A DNA stretch of 34,681 nt, from contig JAPDPT010000036.1 in NCBI GenBank assembly GCA_034506315.1, positions 1 through 34,681 on the forward strand, given 5' to 3'. The notes beneath the pieces were generated by a model. It was not told the origin of the DNA and did no database searches. It saw only the letters and a list, made by a program, of their open reading frames with translations. The position numbers were made by a program, and so were the translations under genes. This DNA is from a candidate division KSB1 bacterium. GTDB taxonomy: Bacteria > Zhuqueibacterota > Zhuqueibacteria > Oleimicrobiales > Geothermoviventaceae. Shown in pieces: positions 33,135-34,681 of the stretch (position 1 is its first letter; each line of letters opens with the position of its first letter).

Positions 33135-33830
33135 ATGAAAGCCCAGCAGTCGGGTCGCTACCGTCTCGATCTGATCCTCTGGCTGGCAGCGACGGCTAGT
33201 GTGGCGCTGGCCCTGTACTTCGCCCTCCTGTTTGCCCCAACGGAGAGGACAATGGGCCACGTGCAGCGCATCTTCTATTTCCACGTGGCCTCTGCCTGGG
33301 TTGCCTTCCTGGCCTTTTTTGTCGTCTTTGTGGCCAGTGTGCTCTACCTTGCCACTCGGGACCTGCGGCACGACGTGCTTGCGGCAAGCTCGGCCGAAAT
33401 CGGTGTGCTCTTCACCACGCTGGTGCTGACCACCGGTCCCCTCTGGGCCAAGCCGGTCTGGAACACGTACTGGACCTGGGATCCAAGGCTCACCACGACG
33501 CTCATCCTCTGGCTGATCTACATCGCGTACCTAATGCTACGTTCATTCGTGGGCGAAGACGAGAAGGCTGCACGCTTTGCCGCGGTGTTCGGGATCGTGG
33601 GCTTTGCCGATGTGCCCATCGTTTACCTTTCGATCCGGCTCTGGCGGACCCTTCACCCAAAGCCGGTCATCGGCGGTGCGGAAGGCAGTGGACTCCATCC
33701 CACGATGCTCATCGCTTTGCTGGTGTGTCTGACGGCCTTCGCCCTTCTGTACCTCTGTTTGCTCCGGCTGAGAATCCGACTGGAGAGGGTTCAGCGCCAG
33801 TTGCGCCGCGCCCAGCTTGAACGTGGTTGA
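33135..33830 (+). CDS. ccmC: CcmC heme transfer protein
   Basis: A 231-residue inner-membrane protein that loads heme onto CcmE. The WWD motif reads PVWNTYWTWDPRLTTTLILW, flanked by family segments RIFYFHVASAWVAF and VPIVYLSIRLWRTLHP, which supply the two heme-ligand histidines. Six transmembrane helices are apparent. ATG 33135 comes 3 bases after the ccmB stop, with GGAGG overlapping the ccmB end. Confidence 0.94.
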   Translation: MKAQQSGRYRLDLILWLAATASVALALYFALLFAPTERTMGHVQRIFYFHVASAWVAFLAFFVVFVASVLYLATRDLRHDVLAASSAEIGVLFTTLVLTTGPLWAKPVWNTYWTWDPRLTTTLILWLIYIAYLMLRSFVGEDEKAARFAAVFGIVGFADVPIVYLSIRLWRTLHPKPVIGGAEGSGLHPTMLIALLVCLTAFALLYLCLLRLRIRLERVQRQLRRAQLERG

Positions 33831-33879
33831 AGTTCTGTGCGCAACCGGATTCCTCAATCGGTTCGGGAGGCACGTTGCT

Positions 33880-34023
33880 GTGAAAAACCTGGGTTTTCTG
33901 TTCGTGGCGTACCTGCTCATCTGGCTAGCCCTGGCGGCTTACCTGCTGGCTCTTTCCACCCGCCTCAAGCGGCTCGAGAGGGAACTGGCAAGACTCCGGG
34001 ATCAGACTGGGCAGGAAGGGTGA
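33880..34023 (+). CDS. ccmD: CcmD-like small membrane protein
   Basis: A 47-residue protein with one transmembrane helix (LGFLFVAYLLIWLALAAYLL) and a charged helical tail (RLKRLERELARLRDQ), the usual form of CcmD, which stabilises the CcmA-CcmB-CcmC-CcmE release complex. GTG 33880 is chosen because GGGAGG ends 9 bases upstream and it gives the typical CcmD length; a longer frame from 33817 would overlap ccmC and lacks a ribosome site. It is the last ccm gene in the window. Confidence 0.82.
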   Translation: MKNLGFLFVAYLLIWLALAAYLLALSTRLKRLERELARLRDQTGQEG

Positions 34024-34076
34024 GCCCATTACGGCCCCTACGGCTCGGAGAGAGGTGGGGCCCTAAGCTGCAAATC

Positions 34077-34097
34077 CTGGGCGACTACGCCGCCCAG
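34077..34097 (+). other. Stem-loop between ccmD and the symporter gene
   Basis: CTGGGCG (34077-34083) and CGCCCAG (34091-34097) form a perfect 7-bp stem with a 7-base loop. A second pairing, GGCCCC with GGGGCC (34033-34038, 34057-34062), lies upstream. Neither has a T-tract, so they are weak candidates for the end of the ccm transcript. Confidence 0.3.
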
Positions 34098-34211
34098 CCA
34101 CGCACGGAGGGCCCGTTTCCGCTGTGGCCGCAGGGAGGTAATAGAGGCGGCCGGTAGCGAGCACGGCCTACGGTACTCGGCGGACTCGGCATCCCCAATC
34201 CAAGACGAGCC

Positions 34212-34681
34212 ATGCGAAGATTCAGCGTTCGACTTGACCTGCCCGCACAGATTCTGATCGGGCTCGCAGCGGGGGCCTTTTTGGGGGCACTCGGCAACCT
34301 CTTTGGATGGGGGCCATGGATTCTCACCTACGTTAAGCCCCTCGGTACCCTCTTCGTTCGGCTGATCTCTCTTGTGGTCGTCCCCCTGGTGCTGGCCAGC
34401 CTGGTCGTCGGTGCGGCGAGCCTCGGGGACCCGCGCAAGCTTGGTCGCGTGGGCGCCAAAACCGTCGCCTACTACCTGCTCACGACCGCCTTTTCGGTCG
34501 GCCTGGGTTTGGCGCTGGCCAATACGGTGCGACCGGGCGCCGGCCTCCCCGAAACGGTGAAGAACCAGTTGCTCGCCAGCTACAGCGGGGAGCTGGGAAC
34601 GAAATTGTCCGGGGTACCTCAGAGGGAAAACCTTCTTCAGACTTTGCTGGGGATTGTGACCACCAACCCCGTCCAGAGCCT
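34212..34681 (+). CDS. Dicarboxylate/amino acid:cation symporter (partial, runs off the right edge)
   Basis: The first 156 residues of a sodium:dicarboxylate symporter (SDF/DAACS, GltP/DctA-like) are present. 'DLPAQILIGLAAGAFLG', the segment YVKPLGTLFVRLISLVVVP and the following LVLASLVVGAASLGDPRKLG are the classical first helices and motif of the family, followed by KTVAYYLLTTAFSVGLGLALA. Full members have about 400-430 residues, so roughly 60 percent is missing. ATG 34212 has only a weak ribosome site. It lies 188 bases after ccmD and is probably a separate unit. It would import C4-dicarboxylates or acidic amino acids with sodium or protons. Confidence 0.88.
   Translation, partial: MRRFSVRLDLPAQILIGLAAGAFLGALGNLFGWGPWILTYVKPLGTLFVRLISLVVVPLVLASLVVGAASLGDPRKLGRVGAKTVAYYLLTTAFSVGLGLALANTVRPGAGLPETVKNQLLASYSGELGTKLSGVPQRENLLQTLLGIVTTNPVQS

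Noticed and set aside
1..34681. CRISPR arrays, insertion sequences, phage or defence islands
   Set aside because: No regularly spaced repeats, transposase or integrase motifs, terminal inverted repeats or toxin-antitoxin pairs were recognised; the dGTPase-like gene alone does not make a defence locus.

Overview
This is a GC-rich bacterial chromosome window with dense coding on both strands. No rRNA, tRNA, CRISPR array, transposase or phage gene was recognised. Two secreted proteins end in 'PNPF' (one 'YPNPFNP') C-terminal modules, CarboxypepD_reg-type repeats are frequent, and Tat-exported Gfo/Idh/MocA-type enzymes are clustered. This style is familiar from the FCB superphylum and related uncultured lineages (for example KSB1- or Zixibacteria-like bacteria). 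That placement is inference, because no phylogenetic marker is present. Several genes appear to use GTG or TTG starts, and the best promoter candidates are ordinary sigma-70 types (TTGAC-like, 17-base spacer, TA-rich -10).

Left part, plus strand (about 0.4-7.7 kb): three consecutive enzymes each begin with a twin-arginine signal. They are a Gfo/Idh/MocA oxidoreductase, a xylose-isomerase-like TIM-barrel protein and an enolase-superfamily protein, and they look like an exported oxidative sugar or sugar-acid pathway. A large secreted repeat protein follows and ends at a clear intrinsic terminator.

Middle, minus strand (7.8-19.4 kb): a two-gene unit pairs a spore-photoproduct-lyase-like radical SAM protein with a ParB-domain protein. 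Then come a single-domain response regulator with its own promoter, a PtsN-like EIIA, a TrmH-like RNA methyltransferase, a small secreted FN3 protein, and a sigma-54 activator without receiver domain. A long run of housekeeping-type genes follows, transcribed in the order MEMO/AmrB, DUF2520 Rossmann protein, PHP histidinol-phosphatase, dGTPase-like HD hydrolase, EcfA/CbiO-type ATPase.

Right-middle, minus strand (20.0-27.5 kb): a tetR-tolC-adaptor-RND efflux operon has a perfect 18-bp palindrome at its head. Next is an ECF sigma factor with a small zinc-finger anti-sigma factor.

Right part, plus strand (27.7-34.0 kb): divergently from the sigma gene lies a cytochrome c maturation cluster in the order ccmE-ccmF-small membrane protein-384 aa membrane protein-ccmA-ccmB-ccmC-ccmD. 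CcmE carries CxxxY instead of HxxxY, the hallmark of the variant 'System I*'. CcmG and CcmH are not in the window. The two unassigned membrane proteins between ccmF and ccmA share an AGxLxEEE helical motif and are the best candidates for undescribed components. The window ends inside a sodium:dicarboxylate-type symporter gene.
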